64,000 bases of DNA. Source: Sphingobacteriales bacterium (GTDB taxonomy: Bacteria; Bacteroidota; Bacteroidia; Chitinophagales; Chitinophagaceae). Below, piece after piece: positions 27,570-36,553 of this stretch. Location: contig REAR01000060.1 in assembly GCA_004295245.1 (NCBI GenBank), positions 1 to 64,000 of the forward strand. Direction: 5' to 3'. Each line of letters begins with the position of its first letter. The first letter of the stretch is position 1. Made by a program: the position numbers and the translations under genes. The notes under the pieces are model-generated. The model saw only the letters and a program-made list of their open reading frames with translations. It made no database searches and was not told the origin of the DNA.

Positions 27570-28529
27570 ATGGGATTTTTAAATAAACTGTTTGGTAAAA
27601 AGGAGAAAGAAACCTTAGACCAGGGTTTGCAAAAAACCAAGGAAGGCTTTTTATCTAAACTTACCAAAGCAATTGCTGGCAAAAGCACGGTAGACACAGA
27701 AGTATTGGATAATTTAGAAGAAGCATTGGTAAGTGCTGATGTAGGTGTAGATACAACTGTGAAGCTGATTGAACGTATTGAAAAAAGAGTGGCAAAAGAC
27801 AAGTACCTGAATACTTCAGAGCTGAATGGCATTTTAAAAGAAGAAATAGAAGGTTTGCTGGTAGATGCCACTGCACATAATCAGTATTCATTTGAATCTG
27901 CGTTGCCGGCTAAACCATTTGTGTTGCTGGTAGTAGGTGTAAACGGTGTAGGCAAAACCACTACCATTGGTAAATTGGCATATAATTTTAAAAAAGCAGG
28001 TAAGAGTGTATTGTTAGGCGCCGCAGACACCTTTCGGGCAGCAGCAGTAGACCAACTAACCATTTGGAGCGAAAGGGTAGGTGTACCAATAGTAAAGCAA
28101 GATATGGGCTCAGACCCTGCCGCAGTTGCATTTGATACTGTACAGAGCGGAGTTGCCAGAGGGGCTGAAGTAATTATTATTGATACTGCTGGCCGATTGC
28201 ATAATAAAGCACACCTGATGGAGGAGTTGAGTAAAATTAAAAGAGTTATACAAAAAGTTATACCTAATGCACCACATGAAGTAATGCTGGTGTTGGATGG
28301 ATCTACCGGGCAAAATGCATTAGAGCAGGCAAAACAATTTACGGCTGCCACAGAAGTATCGGCACTTACTATTACAAAATTAGACGGTACTGCCAAAGGT
28401 GGTGTAGTACTGGCAATAGCCAATCAATTTAAAATACCGGTTAAATTTATAGGTGTGGGTGAAAAGATGGAAGATTTATTGGTATTTGATAAGCATGAAT
28501 TTGTAGATAGCCTTTTTAGTATTAAATAA
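27570..28529 (+). CDS. ftsY: signal recognition particle receptor FtsY
   Basis: 319 aa. GTPase that docks SRP-ribosome complexes at the membrane. It has the helical N domain followed by the NG GTPase with G1 GVNGVGKTT (123-131), DTFRAAAVDQL, G3 DTAGRLHNK and G4 TKLDGTAKGG. The long acidic N-terminal A domain of E. coli FtsY is absent, which is normal in this phylum. The N-terminus MGFLNKLFGKKEK can act as a short amphipathic membrane anchor. Confidence 0.95.
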   Translation: MGFLNKLFGKKEKETLDQGLQKTKEGFLSKLTKAIAGKSTVDTEVLDNLEEALVSADVGVDTTVKLIERIEKRVAKDKYLNTSELNGILKEEIEGLLVDATAHNQYSFESALPAKPFVLLVVGVNGVGKTTTIGKLAYNFKKAGKSVLLGAADTFRAAAVDQLTIWSERVGVPIVKQDMGSDPAAVAFDTVQSGVARGAEVIIIDTAGRLHNKAHLMEELSKIKRVIQKVIPNAPHEVMLVLDGSTGQNALEQAKQFTAATEVSALTITKLDGTAKGGVVLAIANQFKIPVKFIGVGEKMEDLLVFDKHEFVDSLFSIK

Positions 28530-28555
28530 AAAACCTGTACCGGATTGATACAGGT
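28526..28555 (-). terminator. terminator of the minus-strand OMP gene
   Basis: Stem ACCTGTA / TACAGGT (28533-28539 with 28549-28555). On the minus strand it is followed by TTTTTTATTT, which gives it orientation. It may also stop ftsY transcripts, whose gene ends at 28529. Confidence 0.65.
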
Positions 28556-28579
28556 GGTATTAAGATACTTTTTATGCAT

Positions 28580-29068
28580 TTATTTAAAGGTGTATCGTAT
28601 ACCCAAGCCCCCCCAAACATCAAAATAAGTGTAGCCAACAATATTAAAACTGGGTTGTACATCTAAGCTTAAGTTAATAGGGGCATCTTTAATTTTATAA
28701 TCAATACCCAACACGCCATCAACGCCAATCATTATACCGTTGGCACGGCCGGGGTAACGATCTTTCCAATCGCTGTTCCAAAAACCTACATGGGCTCCGG
28801 GTCCCACATACCATTTTAACCCTGCAGCATTTTTAAAATCGCCGTGGTATTCATACAAGCCGGTAAACCGAAACCCATAATTCCAGAAAGAAGCCAAACC
28901 TTCTAAAGCAACATCTTTACTGGTAAAATGCTTTACACTAATGGCACCGGGGTAAAATTTAACGCCGGCTGCTGTTTTGTAGTTACTGCCTAAAGCCTGT
29001 GCCTGAGCCGCTGTGGTAACAAGTGCAAAAAAAACAAACAATACAAATGCAACTAACTGCTTTTTCAT
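28580..29068 (-). CDS. outer-membrane beta-barrel-like protein
   Basis: 162 aa from the ATG at 29068 (MKKQLVAFVLFVF). The frame continues upstream, but only this start gives a clean signal peptide ending AQAQA. The rest has short amphipathic strands and ends GLGIRYTFK, with an aromatic residue next to the C-terminus as in barrel proteins. Gly- and Tyr-rich. Function unknown. Divergent from the amidohydrolase gene. Confidence 0.7.
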   Translation of the reverse strand: MKKQLVAFVLFVFFALVTTAAQAQALGSNYKTAAGVKFYPGAISVKHFTSKDVALEGLASFWNYGFRFTGLYEYHGDFKNAAGLKWYVGPGAHVGFWNSDWKDRYPGRANGIMIGVDGVLGIDYKIKDAPINLSLDVQPSFNIVGYTYFDVWGGLGIRYTFK

Positions 29069-29201
29069 ACTTAAAAATTTTGTGAATGCCTGAAAAAATG
29101 ATGCCACAAAATTACTTGCCACAATACAGCAGCTAAAACCTTTTAAATAATTTGTTGGTTGCCCTAAAGGTTTAGTAAATTAGAAATACTAAAACTAATG
29201 T

Positions 29202-30530
29202 ATGAAAAAACTATTACCGCTTTTACTGCTGCTTGTTGGATTACTGCCTGCTTTTGCGCAACAGAAAAAAGCTTTAGTGGGTGGCACTTTAATAGATGGT
29301 TATGGCGGCGAGCCATTAAAAAATTCTGTTATTATTATTGAAGGAAATAAAATTGTAAAAATTGGGCAGGTAGGTGGTGTAGACATACCCAAAGACGCAA
29401 AAATTATTTCAACAGAAGGTATGAGTGTATTACCCGGTTTGTGGGACATGCATGTGCATCTGATGATCAACGGGCACTCTGATTATGGGTATTGGGATAA
29501 GAAATATCCACCGCTTTTTAAATCGGTAATAATGCCTGCTTCTGCCAAGCAATTACTAATGGCAGGTATTACCAGTGCCCGAGATTTGGGAGCACCGCTG
29601 GATGATATTATAGGGGTTAGAGATGCTATTAACGCAGGTAAAATGGATGGCCCTACTTTGTATGTAAGTGGTCCATTTATTCAGCATGAAGCATACCCCG
29701 GCACAGAACAATTCAGATGGGGCGTAAAAGGGGTTGCCGATGCAAGGGCCAAAGTACAACTGCTTGCAAAAGCAGGTGTGGATTGTATCAAACTGATTGA
29801 CCAGGACCAAATGACCATGGAAGAAGTAATGGCGGTTGTGGATGAAGCACATAAACACAAATTGAAAGTAGTGGCACATGCACACCGACCCGAAGAAATA
29901 AGAAGAGGATTGAAAGCTGGTGCAGATTGTTTTGAACATACCGGGTTAGCTACTGCACCAGAATACCCTGAAGATATTATGCAGCTTATAAAAGAACGCA
30001 CTGCAAACAGCGGTAATAAATTATTTTGGTGCCCTACTGTAGAAGGATTGTTTAATTACGAGTACACCATTAACTATCGTGAAAATCTGGATGACCCTTC
30101 CTGGAAATTGGGCTTGCCAGACAGTATTATAAACGATATTAAGCAGTCTATTTCTAAACCGGCACAGCTAGCCTATTTTCAGGCAACACCTTACCGTAAA
30201 CCAACTTTAACACGCAAGTTTAACCAGTTAAAAGAAAGCGGTGTAATAATGTTGATTGGTACAGATAGCGGCATACCCATGAAATTTCACAGCCAAAGTA
30301 CCTGGAACGAATTAGATATATGGGTGCGGGAAATGGGCGTAGATGCCATGAAAACCATTCGGGCTGCTACATACTGGCCCGCCGTATTTCAGGGCGTTGA
30401 TGATAAGATAGGCACTGTTACAGAAGGTAAAATTGCAGATATTATAGCCGTTAAAGGGGATGTGTTACGTTATATTAATTTATTACAACGGGTAGACATT
30501 GTTATTAAAGGTGGTAAACAGGTTAAATAA
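29202..30530 (+). CDS. secreted amidohydrolase-family metal enzyme
   Basis: 442 aa. The signal peptide MKKLLPLLLLLVGLLPAFAQ is followed by the composite beta domain and the TIM barrel. The metal site is visible: MHVH with His84 and His86, a possible carboxylated Lys197 in DCIKL, His226 or His228 in VVAHAH, His246 in EHTG and Asp in IGTDSG. The pattern resembles imidazolonepropionase/Xaa-Pro dipeptidase-like amidohydrolases. The substrate is not known. Probably periplasmic. Monocistronic. Confidence 0.88.
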   Translation: MKKLLPLLLLLVGLLPAFAQQKKALVGGTLIDGYGGEPLKNSVIIIEGNKIVKIGQVGGVDIPKDAKIISTEGMSVLPGLWDMHVHLMINGHSDYGYWDKKYPPLFKSVIMPASAKQLLMAGITSARDLGAPLDDIIGVRDAINAGKMDGPTLYVSGPFIQHEAYPGTEQFRWGVKGVADARAKVQLLAKAGVDCIKLIDQDQMTMEEVMAVVDEAHKHKLKVVAHAHRPEEIRRGLKAGADCFEHTGLATAPEYPEDIMQLIKERTANSGNKLFWCPTVEGLFNYEYTINYRENLDDPSWKLGLPDSIINDIKQSISKPAQLAYFQATPYRKPTLTRKFNQLKESGVIMLIGTDSGIPMKFHSQSTWNELDIWVREMGVDAMKTIRAATYWPAVFQGVDDKIGTVTEGKIADIIAVKGDVLRYINLLQRVDIVIKGGKQVK

Positions 30531-30553
30531 TAAATATAATAGAAGCAGGCGGG

Positions 30554-30973
30554 TTAATCATATGCTTCTAAATCATCCACCAATTCGTTGTAGTTAATTA
30601 ATAACTCTTCACCTTCTTTGATGGCCCTCAATGTTTCAAAATAAACCCCGTCATTAACTGATTTAATATTGGGCGTGGCAGAATGGTTAAGGTATAACAC
30701 AAGGTCCATCAGTTTAAACCCATAATCTGGAATAAAGTAGTTTTTGTCATCGTATAAACAATAAGTTTCTACCAGTTGCCTGGTATGCGCCGGTAATGCA
30801 TCTATTTTGTCAATGGCAATTTTTTTCCATTTGCCAATGCCTTCAGAAAAAATGGTTTTGCAACCCTTGGGTATATTGGCTATAGCAAATACACCAATGC
30901 CGTGTAAGGGCGATGGCTTTAGCATTACCCAGGTATCTTGTTGCAATTGCTTTAATAATTTTTTACGGGTCAT
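30554..30973 (-). CDS. SET-domain protein
   Basis: 139 aa, little more than a SET domain, the fold of lysine methyltransferases. Motifs are HGIGVFAIANIPKG (about 24-37), YLNHSATPN for SAM binding and the lysine channel, and GEELLINYNEL with the catalytic Tyr. Bacterial SET proteins of this size are common in Bacteroidota but their targets are unknown. It ends the minus-strand set CorA-NUDIX-SET and starts 2 bases after the NUDIX stop. Confidence 0.85.
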   Translation of the reverse strand: MTRKKLLKQLQQDTWVMLKPSPLHGIGVFAIANIPKGCKTIFSEGIGKWKKIAIDKIDALPAHTRQLVETYCLYDDKNYFIPDYGFKLMDLVLYLNHSATPNIKSVNDGVYFETLRAIKEGEELLINYNELVDDLEAYD

Positions 30974-30975
30974 TT

Positions 30976-31434
30976 TTACGGGGTATTTTTTACAAGATCT
31001 GCCACCACCTTGTCAATAGGAAGGGTTACAGCAGCAGCAGAAAAATCATTCCAATCTATAAACCGAAAGGTTTCTGTTTCACCGGTTTTATCATATACAT
31101 CCATTTGGTGTGCATCAAAATCAAAAACACGGGTGCGAATAGGTGCTTTAATGAGCTCCAGTGCCTCTACATAATAATAAATAGAAATTATCTGGTGGCT
31201 GGGGTTAAACGCACTCATCTGAAAAAAATCGGTAGTATACAAATGCGCTTTAACCAATACTTCCAAATCCATTTCTTCTTTAAACTCACGTTTCAAACAA
31301 TCACGGGTACCTTCTCCAAACTCTAAGCCGCCGCCGGGAAATTTGGTGTAATAATTACCACGTATATATTCATCGCTAACCAATACTCTTTTGTCAGTAT
31401 CTATTAACAGTCCATATACCCTTACGTTAAACAT
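30976..31434 (-). CDS. NUDIX hydrolase
   Basis: 152 aa. The Nudix box is G35-x5-E41-x7-REFKEEM (49-55), with Asp in place of the usual Gly after it. It binds the metal that cleaves nucleoside diphosphate-linked substrates. The VRVYGLLIDTDKRVLVSDE start is typical of small MutT-like enzymes. The substrate is not predictable. Spaced 2 bases from the SET gene, so the two are probably cotranscribed. Confidence 0.88.
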   Translation of the reverse strand: MFNVRVYGLLIDTDKRVLVSDEYIRGNYYTKFPGGGLEFGEGTRDCLKREFKEEMDLEVLVKAHLYTTDFFQMSAFNPSHQIISIYYYVEALELIKAPIRTRVFDFDAHQMDVYDKTGETETFRFIDWNDFSAAAVTLPIDKVVADLVKNTP

Positions 31435-31479
31435 GCTTTTATTTTTTTTCTTTTAAAGAACAGTAGCCCGCAAGCGTTG

Positions 31480-32418
31480 TCAGAATATTTTTTTTCTCAG
31501 AAAGAACCAACCAATAACTAAAGAAATAGCCATAGATAAAAACACTGGTATATAAAACGCATAAGGAGAATTAGCATAAGGGATGGGTACATTCATACCA
31601 TAAATACTTGCTACCAGTACGGGCAGTGTAAGCACAATGGTAATTACCGATAGACGCTTTAATACCTGGTTTTGATTGTTGGCAATAATACTGGCAAATG
31701 CATCCAGCGTACTACTTAAGATATTGGTGTAAATATTCGCCATTTCAAGGGCCTGAGAGTTATCTACCACCAGGTCGTTTAAAAATTCCCGTTCATCTTC
31801 ATTCAGGCTTAAAAAATTGGTGCGTTCCAGTTTCATTAGCAGCATTTCATTACTGCGCAGGGCAGTTACAAAATATACCAGGCTTTTTTGAATACGCATC
31901 AATTGCAACAGTTGCTCATTCTCGCTGCTGTCGTATAATTTTTGTTCAATGCTGTTACGTTTAATATTAATTTCTTTCAAAAATTCCATATAGGTCTGAA
32001 TGATTTTTTCAAAAATCTTCAGCACCATCATATTCTTTTTATCGGGGTGCCGGTTTTGAAACGTATTCAGAAACTTTTTTATAGCACCGTTTTCAAAAGA
32101 ATTTACGGTTACAATCTGGTTATGGGTAAGAATAATACAAATAGGAATTGTTATATAAAGCGCATCACTATCGTTAAACGAGTTGTTTTCTGTAGGTGTT
32201 TTAATAACCACCAGCTTCACATTATCGTCTTCTTCAAAACGGCTGCGTTCGTCTATATCTAATGAGTCGGTTAAAAAATCCAGCGGTATCTCTAAGCCGG
32301 TAGAAAGCTCAGAAAACTCTTCCTGCTTCAGTGGGGGCAATATATTAACCCAAGAGCCATCTTCGGGCCTGTCTATAGCAACAGTTTGATGATTGATATT
32401 TTTAAAGTACTGAATCAT
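31480..32418 (-). CDS. corA: CorA-family divalent cation transporter
   Basis: 312 aa from the ATG at 32418 (MIQYFKNINH). A TTG three codons upstream is a less likely start. The long cytoplasmic alpha/beta and helical part is followed by two C-terminal membrane helices. The selectivity motif is YGMNVP just after the first helix, and the protein ends in a basic RKKIF tail as in CorA. Transports magnesium, possibly cobalt or nickel. No M-box or other magnesium riboswitch is seen upstream. Confidence 0.9.
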   Translation of the reverse strand: MIQYFKNINHQTVAIDRPEDGSWVNILPPLKQEEFSELSTGLEIPLDFLTDSLDIDERSRFEEDDNVKLVVIKTPTENNSFNDSDALYITIPICIILTHNQIVTVNSFENGAIKKFLNTFQNRHPDKKNMMVLKIFEKIIQTYMEFLKEINIKRNSIEQKLYDSSENEQLLQLMRIQKSLVYFVTALRSNEMLLMKLERTNFLSLNEDEREFLNDLVVDNSQALEMANIYTNILSSTLDAFASIIANNQNQVLKRLSVITIVLTLPVLVASIYGMNVPIPYANSPYAFYIPVFLSMAISLVIGWFFLRKKIF

Positions 32419-32466
32419 GCGGCGCAAAGATAACGGATTGGCTTTTTGAGTAAAGGGTTATTTTTT

Positions 32467-32518
32467 GGTAATCAGCTTCATCGCGTTGGGCAGCTTTACT
32501 TGCGTCGCACTGTTTAAC
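32467..32518. repeat. palindromic intergenic repeat, left-arm copy (R11)
   Basis: Outer end GGTAATCAGC (32467) and arm CTTGCGTCGCACTGTTTAAC (32499-32518), with substitutions in the inner half. It lies upstream of corA. No matching right arm, although AACAGTG follows at 32534. Confidence 0.65.
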
Positions 32519-32543
32519 AGCAACGCTTTGTTCAACAGTGTAT

Positions 32544-32580
32544 ATAAAAAAAACCAAAGCAAGACGGGCTTGCTTTGGTT
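32544..32580 (-). terminator. strong terminator for the alpha-oxoamine synthase gene
   Basis: Perfect 12-bp stem AACCAAAGCAAG (32552-32563) / CTTGCTTTGGTT (32569-32580) with a 5-base loop. On the minus strand it is followed by an eight-base T tract. It lies about 200 bases downstream of the gene at 32778-34097. Confidence 0.85.
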
Positions 32581-32712
32581 GGTTATTTCTTACACTGAAA
32601 GTGGTGGTCGGGGTTTTACTGCCAGTGCAGGCATTTAAAATTGCTGGTTAACTATTGCTTCAATTTATTATTTTAAAAAACTGTTGCACACCGTTCAAAT
32701 TAATAACCTGCC

Positions 32713-32766
32713 GTTGAACTGAGCGTAGCAACAATGCTGCCCCGGGTTGATTTGGTTGGTATCAAC
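32713..32766. repeat. variant palindromic repeat, sub-family B (R12)
   Basis: Arm GTTGAACTGAGCGTAGCAAC (32713-32732), followed by ACAATGCTG and an outer end GTTGGTATCAAC (to 32766). A weak left arm, GTTGCACACCGTTCAA, is at about 32683. It ends just before the stop of the neighbouring gene at 32778. Confidence 0.7.
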
Positions 32767-32777
32767 CTCAAAACAAA

Positions 32778-34097
32778 TTATTCTATAATACTCTTGCACA
32801 TGCTAAAAGCAAGAATAATTTCATCAAGAATGTATTTGTTATGAGCAGCGGTTACACAAAGGCGCAGCCTGTCTTCGCCCGGGGGTACTGCCGGAAATAT
32901 TACCGGATTGGCAATAATACCCAAAGCATAAAGACGAGCAGATAAGCGCAACGTAATTTCTTTATTACCGCCAATAACAGGTATTATAGGCGATTGGGTT
33001 TTGCCAATATTATAGCCTAGCCGTTTTAAATTTCTTTTAAGATAGGCGGTGTTTGTAAATGTTTTTTTAATTCTTTCGGGGCCTTCTGTTTCTAATACTT
33101 CTAAAGCAGCTAATGCAGCTGCAGTATTGGCCGGAGACATGGCACCAGAAAATACAAAAGGCGATGCCGCATGCTGTAAGAATATTACCGTTTGTTGAGA
33201 AGTGGCAATAAACCCACCTCCACTCGGAATTGCTTTAGAAAGAGCGCTGGTATAAATGTCTATATCGTTTGGGTCTATACCAAAATGTTCATCCACACCT
33301 CGCCCATTTTCTCCAAACACGCCAAAAGAATGGCTTTCATCTAAAATAAGATAGGCGCCAAATTCTTTTTTAAGGGCTACAATTTCAGGCAATGGGCATA
33401 GGTCTCCTTCCATTGAATAAATACCTTCTGCAATGATGAAAGTTTTTTTGTGGTCTGTTTTACTTTCTAATAATTGCTGCAGGTGTTGCATATCATTATG
33501 CCTGAATTTTTCATAATTCAATTGTGCCATATGCAGTGCATCATACAAACTTCTGTGTATCATTTCATCTACAATAATCCGATCTGCTTTTTGCAGCACG
33601 CCATTTACTACAGCAAGGTTAGCCATATAACCCGATGAAAAAGTAATTGCTGCTTCCTTGCGTTTGAAGCTGGCTAATTTATCTTCCAGTCTGCGGTGTA
33701 ATTGGTTGGTGCCTGCAAGCATACGTGCCCCACCGGTTGCGGTGCCAAAATTTTTAATACCATTAATGGCCGCATTCTCAATATACGGATGCCCCAGTAA
33801 ACCCAGGTAATCGTATGAAGAAAGCATGTACATTTCCCGGTTATTAGAAAATACTTCCGGGCCCGATTTTCCCTGCATGGTTTGCTGAAAAGCGTATACA
33901 TTTTCTTTAACCATACCATGTATGTCTCGTATCCAACGAGAGGCAATGCGTGATTGAATCATAGGCTCAACTGCGGGTGAATGATCGTAATGTGAAAAGT
34001 GGTTTCCAAACGGCGCCAAAGGCGTGCTGGTCTCATCAATAATTTTACTAAATTTTATTTGAGACAGCAATGCTGATAACTCATTATTAAGTTTCAT
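32778..34097 (-). CDS. alpha-oxoamine synthase (class II PLP aminotransferase fold)
   Basis: 439 aa. PLP enzyme of the family that condenses an amino acid with an acyl-CoA (BioF, Kbl, serine palmitoyltransferase). Visible are SSYDYLGLLGHP (93-104), GTATGGARMLAGTNQLH, FSSGYMANLA, DESHSFGVFGENGRG with Asp253, and the Schiff-base Lys288 in SALSKAIPSGG. An N-terminal extension of about 80 residues makes it longer than BioF or Kbl. No biotin, threonine-degradation or sphingolipid genes are nearby, so the substrates cannot be assigned. Confidence 0.85.
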   Translation of the reverse strand: MKLNNELSALLSQIKFSKIIDETSTPLAPFGNHFSHYDHSPAVEPMIQSRIASRWIRDIHGMVKENVYAFQQTMQGKSGPEVFSNNREMYMLSSYDYLGLLGHPYIENAAINGIKNFGTATGGARMLAGTNQLHRRLEDKLASFKRKEAAITFSSGYMANLAVVNGVLQKADRIIVDEMIHRSLYDALHMAQLNYEKFRHNDMQHLQQLLESKTDHKKTFIIAEGIYSMEGDLCPLPEIVALKKEFGAYLILDESHSFGVFGENGRGVDEHFGIDPNDIDIYTSALSKAIPSGGGFIATSQQTVIFLQHAASPFVFSGAMSPANTAAALAALEVLETEGPERIKKTFTNTAYLKRNLKRLGYNIGKTQSPIIPVIGGNKEITLRLSARLYALGIIANPVIFPAVPPGEDRLRLCVTAAHNKYILDEIILAFSMCKSIIE

Positions 34098-34522
34098 TGT
34101 TTAATAGGTTTTGTGGTTGAACAAATAGTTCCTTACCCGACTAAAGCCGGCCAATTTGAGGTGTGCATTAAAATAATCAAGAGTGTACGGGAGAAAGGGG
34201 TACAAAAAATGTACGTGGTTTAACTTGTATCTGATACTTACTAACGGAAGAATACTGGATGATTACTGAACTTCAGTTTAACATGTTGATACAAATAAAA
34301 ATAAAACCTGCAATTGACAAGAAAATAAACCATTTTGTTTTTTCTACTAAGTATTAACAAAATTTAGATGCTACACAAATACACTTAGAGCGAAATTTTT
34401 TTAATTGCTTTTTAATAAGTAGTTACATTAGTTTTTATGTAAAAACATCGTACTATTACGATGGGCAAATAGCTGAAGCCCCATGTGGGTGCGTATTTCA
34501 GGCAATGAAGTATTTAGATTTT
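34098..34522. other. 425-base intergenic stretch upstream of the alpha-oxoamine synthase gene
   Basis: No credible gene on either strand. It contains a 13-base palindrome ACTGAACTTCAGT at 34265-34277 that could be a protein-binding site, and several AT-rich blocks. The promoter of the minus-strand gene at 34097 must be here. Confidence 0.4.
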
Positions 34523-35305
34523 TTATAAAGAGATTGACCCGCCAAATACTTTTACGGCAGGTCCGCATAGCCAGATATTAGTATACAACTGTGGTCCGTT
34601 TTTTTCATACTCAACAGATAGTTTACCGCCTTTTGTAAAAACGGTAACGTTATTAAAGCCAAGTTCGTTGTGATAATTAACCAGCGCTGCAGCTGTTACA
34701 CCGGTACCACAACTATAAGTTTCATCTTCTACACCACGCTCATAGGTGCGTACAAAAATCTCATCAATTGTTTTTGGCTCAACAAAATTCACATTAATAC
34801 CTTCTTTTTTAAAGGTATCGTTATAGCGAATTTCACGCCCTTTGTTAAAAACATCCAACGCATCTAAATTGGTAACACGCTTTATATAATGTGGAGACCC
34901 TGTGTTTAAAATACTATCACCCCGCCAGTCGTCTACCTCAAAAACATCTTTCATTTTTAATTTTACAATACCCTTGTCGTCTATACTGGCTTCATGTGCA
35001 CCGTCTGTGGCAATAAAAAAATACTTGTCTTTATGAATACCCTTGTCAAACGCAAATTTCACCAGACAACGCCCTCCGTTGCCACACATGCTGCCTTCAT
35101 TTCCATCGGCGTTATAATACTTCATTTCAAAATCATACCCTTGTTGCAGGTTTAAAAGCATTAAACCATCGGCGCCAATACCAAAACGGCGGTCACATAA
35201 AAAATGAATTTGCTTTGTGGTTAGGCCATTATATTGTTCGTTCCGGTTATCCAATACCACAAAATCATTTCCAGTACCCTGATATTTATAAAAGTCAATA
35301 ATCAT
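34523..35305 (-). CDS. dapF: diaminopimelate epimerase
   Basis: 260 aa. Interconverts LL- and meso-diaminopimelate for lysine and peptidoglycan synthesis. The start KYQGTGNDFVVLD is diagnostic. The two catalytic cysteines are Cys74 in MCGNGGRC and Cys199 in YSCGTGVTA. Normal length. Single gene on the minus strand, next to the tRNA-Cys gene on the same strand. Confidence 0.95.
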   Translation of the reverse strand: MIIDFYKYQGTGNDFVVLDNRNEQYNGLTTKQIHFLCDRRFGIGADGLMLLNLQQGYDFEMKYYNADGNEGSMCGNGGRCLVKFAFDKGIHKDKYFFIATDGAHEASIDDKGIVKLKMKDVFEVDDWRGDSILNTGSPHYIKRVTNLDALDVFNKGREIRYNDTFKKEGINVNFVEPKTIDEIFVRTYERGVEDETYSCGTGVTAAALVNYHNELGFNNVTVFTKGGKLSVEYEKNGPQLYTNIWLCGPAVKVFGGSISL

Positions 35306-35380
35306 TTACTTTGCTGTTCTATTTAGCGTAAAAATACAACCCTTTCGTTTAAAATGCAGGAGGCCTTGCCAAGGGGGTAA

Positions 35381-35408
35381 AAGAAAAGGACTGCTTACGC
35401 AATCCTTT
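35381..35408 (-). terminator. probable terminator after tRNA-Cys
   Basis: Stem AAAGGACTGC (35385-35394) / GCAATCCTTT (35399-35408) with one mismatch and a TTAC loop. On the minus strand it is followed by TTTTCTTTT. It starts 10 bases downstream of the tRNA 3' end. Confidence 0.7.
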
Positions 35409-35417
35409 CATTTGTAG

Positions 35418-35488
35418 AGGTCCCGAGCGGATTCGAACCGCTGTACGAGCTTTTGCAGAGCTCTGCCTAGCCACTCGGCCACAGGACC
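35418..35488 (-). tRNA. tRNA-Cys (anticodon GCA)
   Basis: 71 nt that fold as a cloverleaf on the minus strand. The acceptor is GGTCCTG / CGGGACC with one T-G pair, the D stem is GCC / GGC, and the anticodon stem is GAGCT / AGCTC around the loop CTGCAAA with anticodon GCA. A 4-base variable loop and the T arm AGCGG-TTCGAAT-CCGCT follow. The 3' CCA is not encoded. Confidence 0.95.
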
Positions 35489-35572
35489 ATTTTTGCAGGC
35501 TGCGAAAATAGGATATTTTTGATAACTGTTTACAACAAAAGCAGCCTATATTTTAACTTTTAAAGAAAAATT

Positions 35573-36448
35573 ATGCAGCCAATTGCCGCTTCAGAACTAA
35601 TTATTAATGACCGGGGTGCTATTTACCATTTAGATGTAAGACCCGAAGAAATAGCTCCTACTATCATAACAGTGGGAGACCCCGACCGAGTACGGGAAGT
35701 GAGTAAACATTTCGACCGCTTTGAACATCGTAGCCACCACCGCGAGTTTGTAACTCATACTGGCTACATTGGTAACAAAAGAATTTCTGTTGTTTCAACA
35801 GGCATTGGCACCGATAATATTGATATTATATTAAACGAGTTAGATGCATTGGTAAATATTGATTTTGAAACCCGCCTTATAAAAGAACAACATACCACAT
35901 TAACCATCATCCGAGTGGGTACCTCTGGTTCTTTGCAGCAAGATATATCTGTAGATGAACTAGTTGTTTCCAGCCACGGGCTGGGTATAGATAACCTGCT
36001 CAATTTTTACCAGTCGCAGCAAAGTGATGATGAAATACAGTTACTTCATTCATTTACCACGCATACACAAATGCACCAATCAATCTCACAGCCTTATATT
36101 AATCGTGCCAGCACGGCATTACTTAAACACTTTACAGAAGGGTTTAAGCAGGGCATAACGGTAACCTGCCCTGGGTTTTATGGGCCACAGGGGCGGGTGT
36201 TGCGCCTTGGGTTAAAAAATCCGCAGCTCATAAACCGGTTAACAGATTTTAGGTTTGGCCCGCACCGCATTACTAATTTTGAAATGGAGACAGCCGGCAT
36301 TTATGGTTTGGGTAAACTATTGGGGCATCATTGCCTAAGCCTCAGTGCAATTGTAGCCAACCGTATTAGTAAAGAGTTTTCAAAAAAAGGGCAAGCAACT
36401 GTTGAGGGGCTTATACAAAAAACACTACAGATAGTAGCAGGTATTTAA
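35573..36448 (+). CDS. nucleoside phosphorylase (uridine phosphorylase-like)
   Basis: 291 aa of the PNP/UDP phosphorylase family, which cleaves nucleosides with phosphate in salvage. ITVGDPDRVREVS supplies the phosphate-binding Gly-Asp-Pro loop, and STGIGTDNIDIILNEL, RVGTSGSLQ and NFEMETAGIYGL with the ribose-binding Glu-Met-Glu follow. The pattern fits uridine phosphorylase better than trimeric purine enzymes, but the base specificity is uncertain. Divergent from the tRNA-Cys gene. Confidence 0.88.
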   Translation: MQPIAASELIINDRGAIYHLDVRPEEIAPTIITVGDPDRVREVSKHFDRFEHRSHHREFVTHTGYIGNKRISVVSTGIGTDNIDIILNELDALVNIDFETRLIKEQHTTLTIIRVGTSGSLQQDISVDELVVSSHGLGIDNLLNFYQSQQSDDEIQLLHSFTTHTQMHQSISQPYINRASTALLKHFTEGFKQGITVTCPGFYGPQGRVLRLGLKNPQLINRLTDFRFGPHRITNFEMETAGIYGLGKLLGHHCLSLSAIVANRISKEFSKKGQATVEGLIQKTLQIVAGI

Positions 36449-36483
36449 TTAAAAAATTAAGGGGTAGTGGGCATTAGCACTTT

Positions 36484-36513
36484 GGTCAGCATTGTTGCGT
36501 CGCACTCTTGTGC
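36484..36513. repeat. palindromic intergenic repeat, left-arm copy (R13)
   Basis: GGTCAGCATT followed by arm GTTGCGTCGCACTCTTGTGC (36494-36513). It lies in the 105 bases between the convergent phosphorylase and yggS genes. No right arm. Confidence 0.75.
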
Positions 36514-36553
36514 CACATAATACAAATAAGCTTTTTGTGGATTGTTATTGTTG

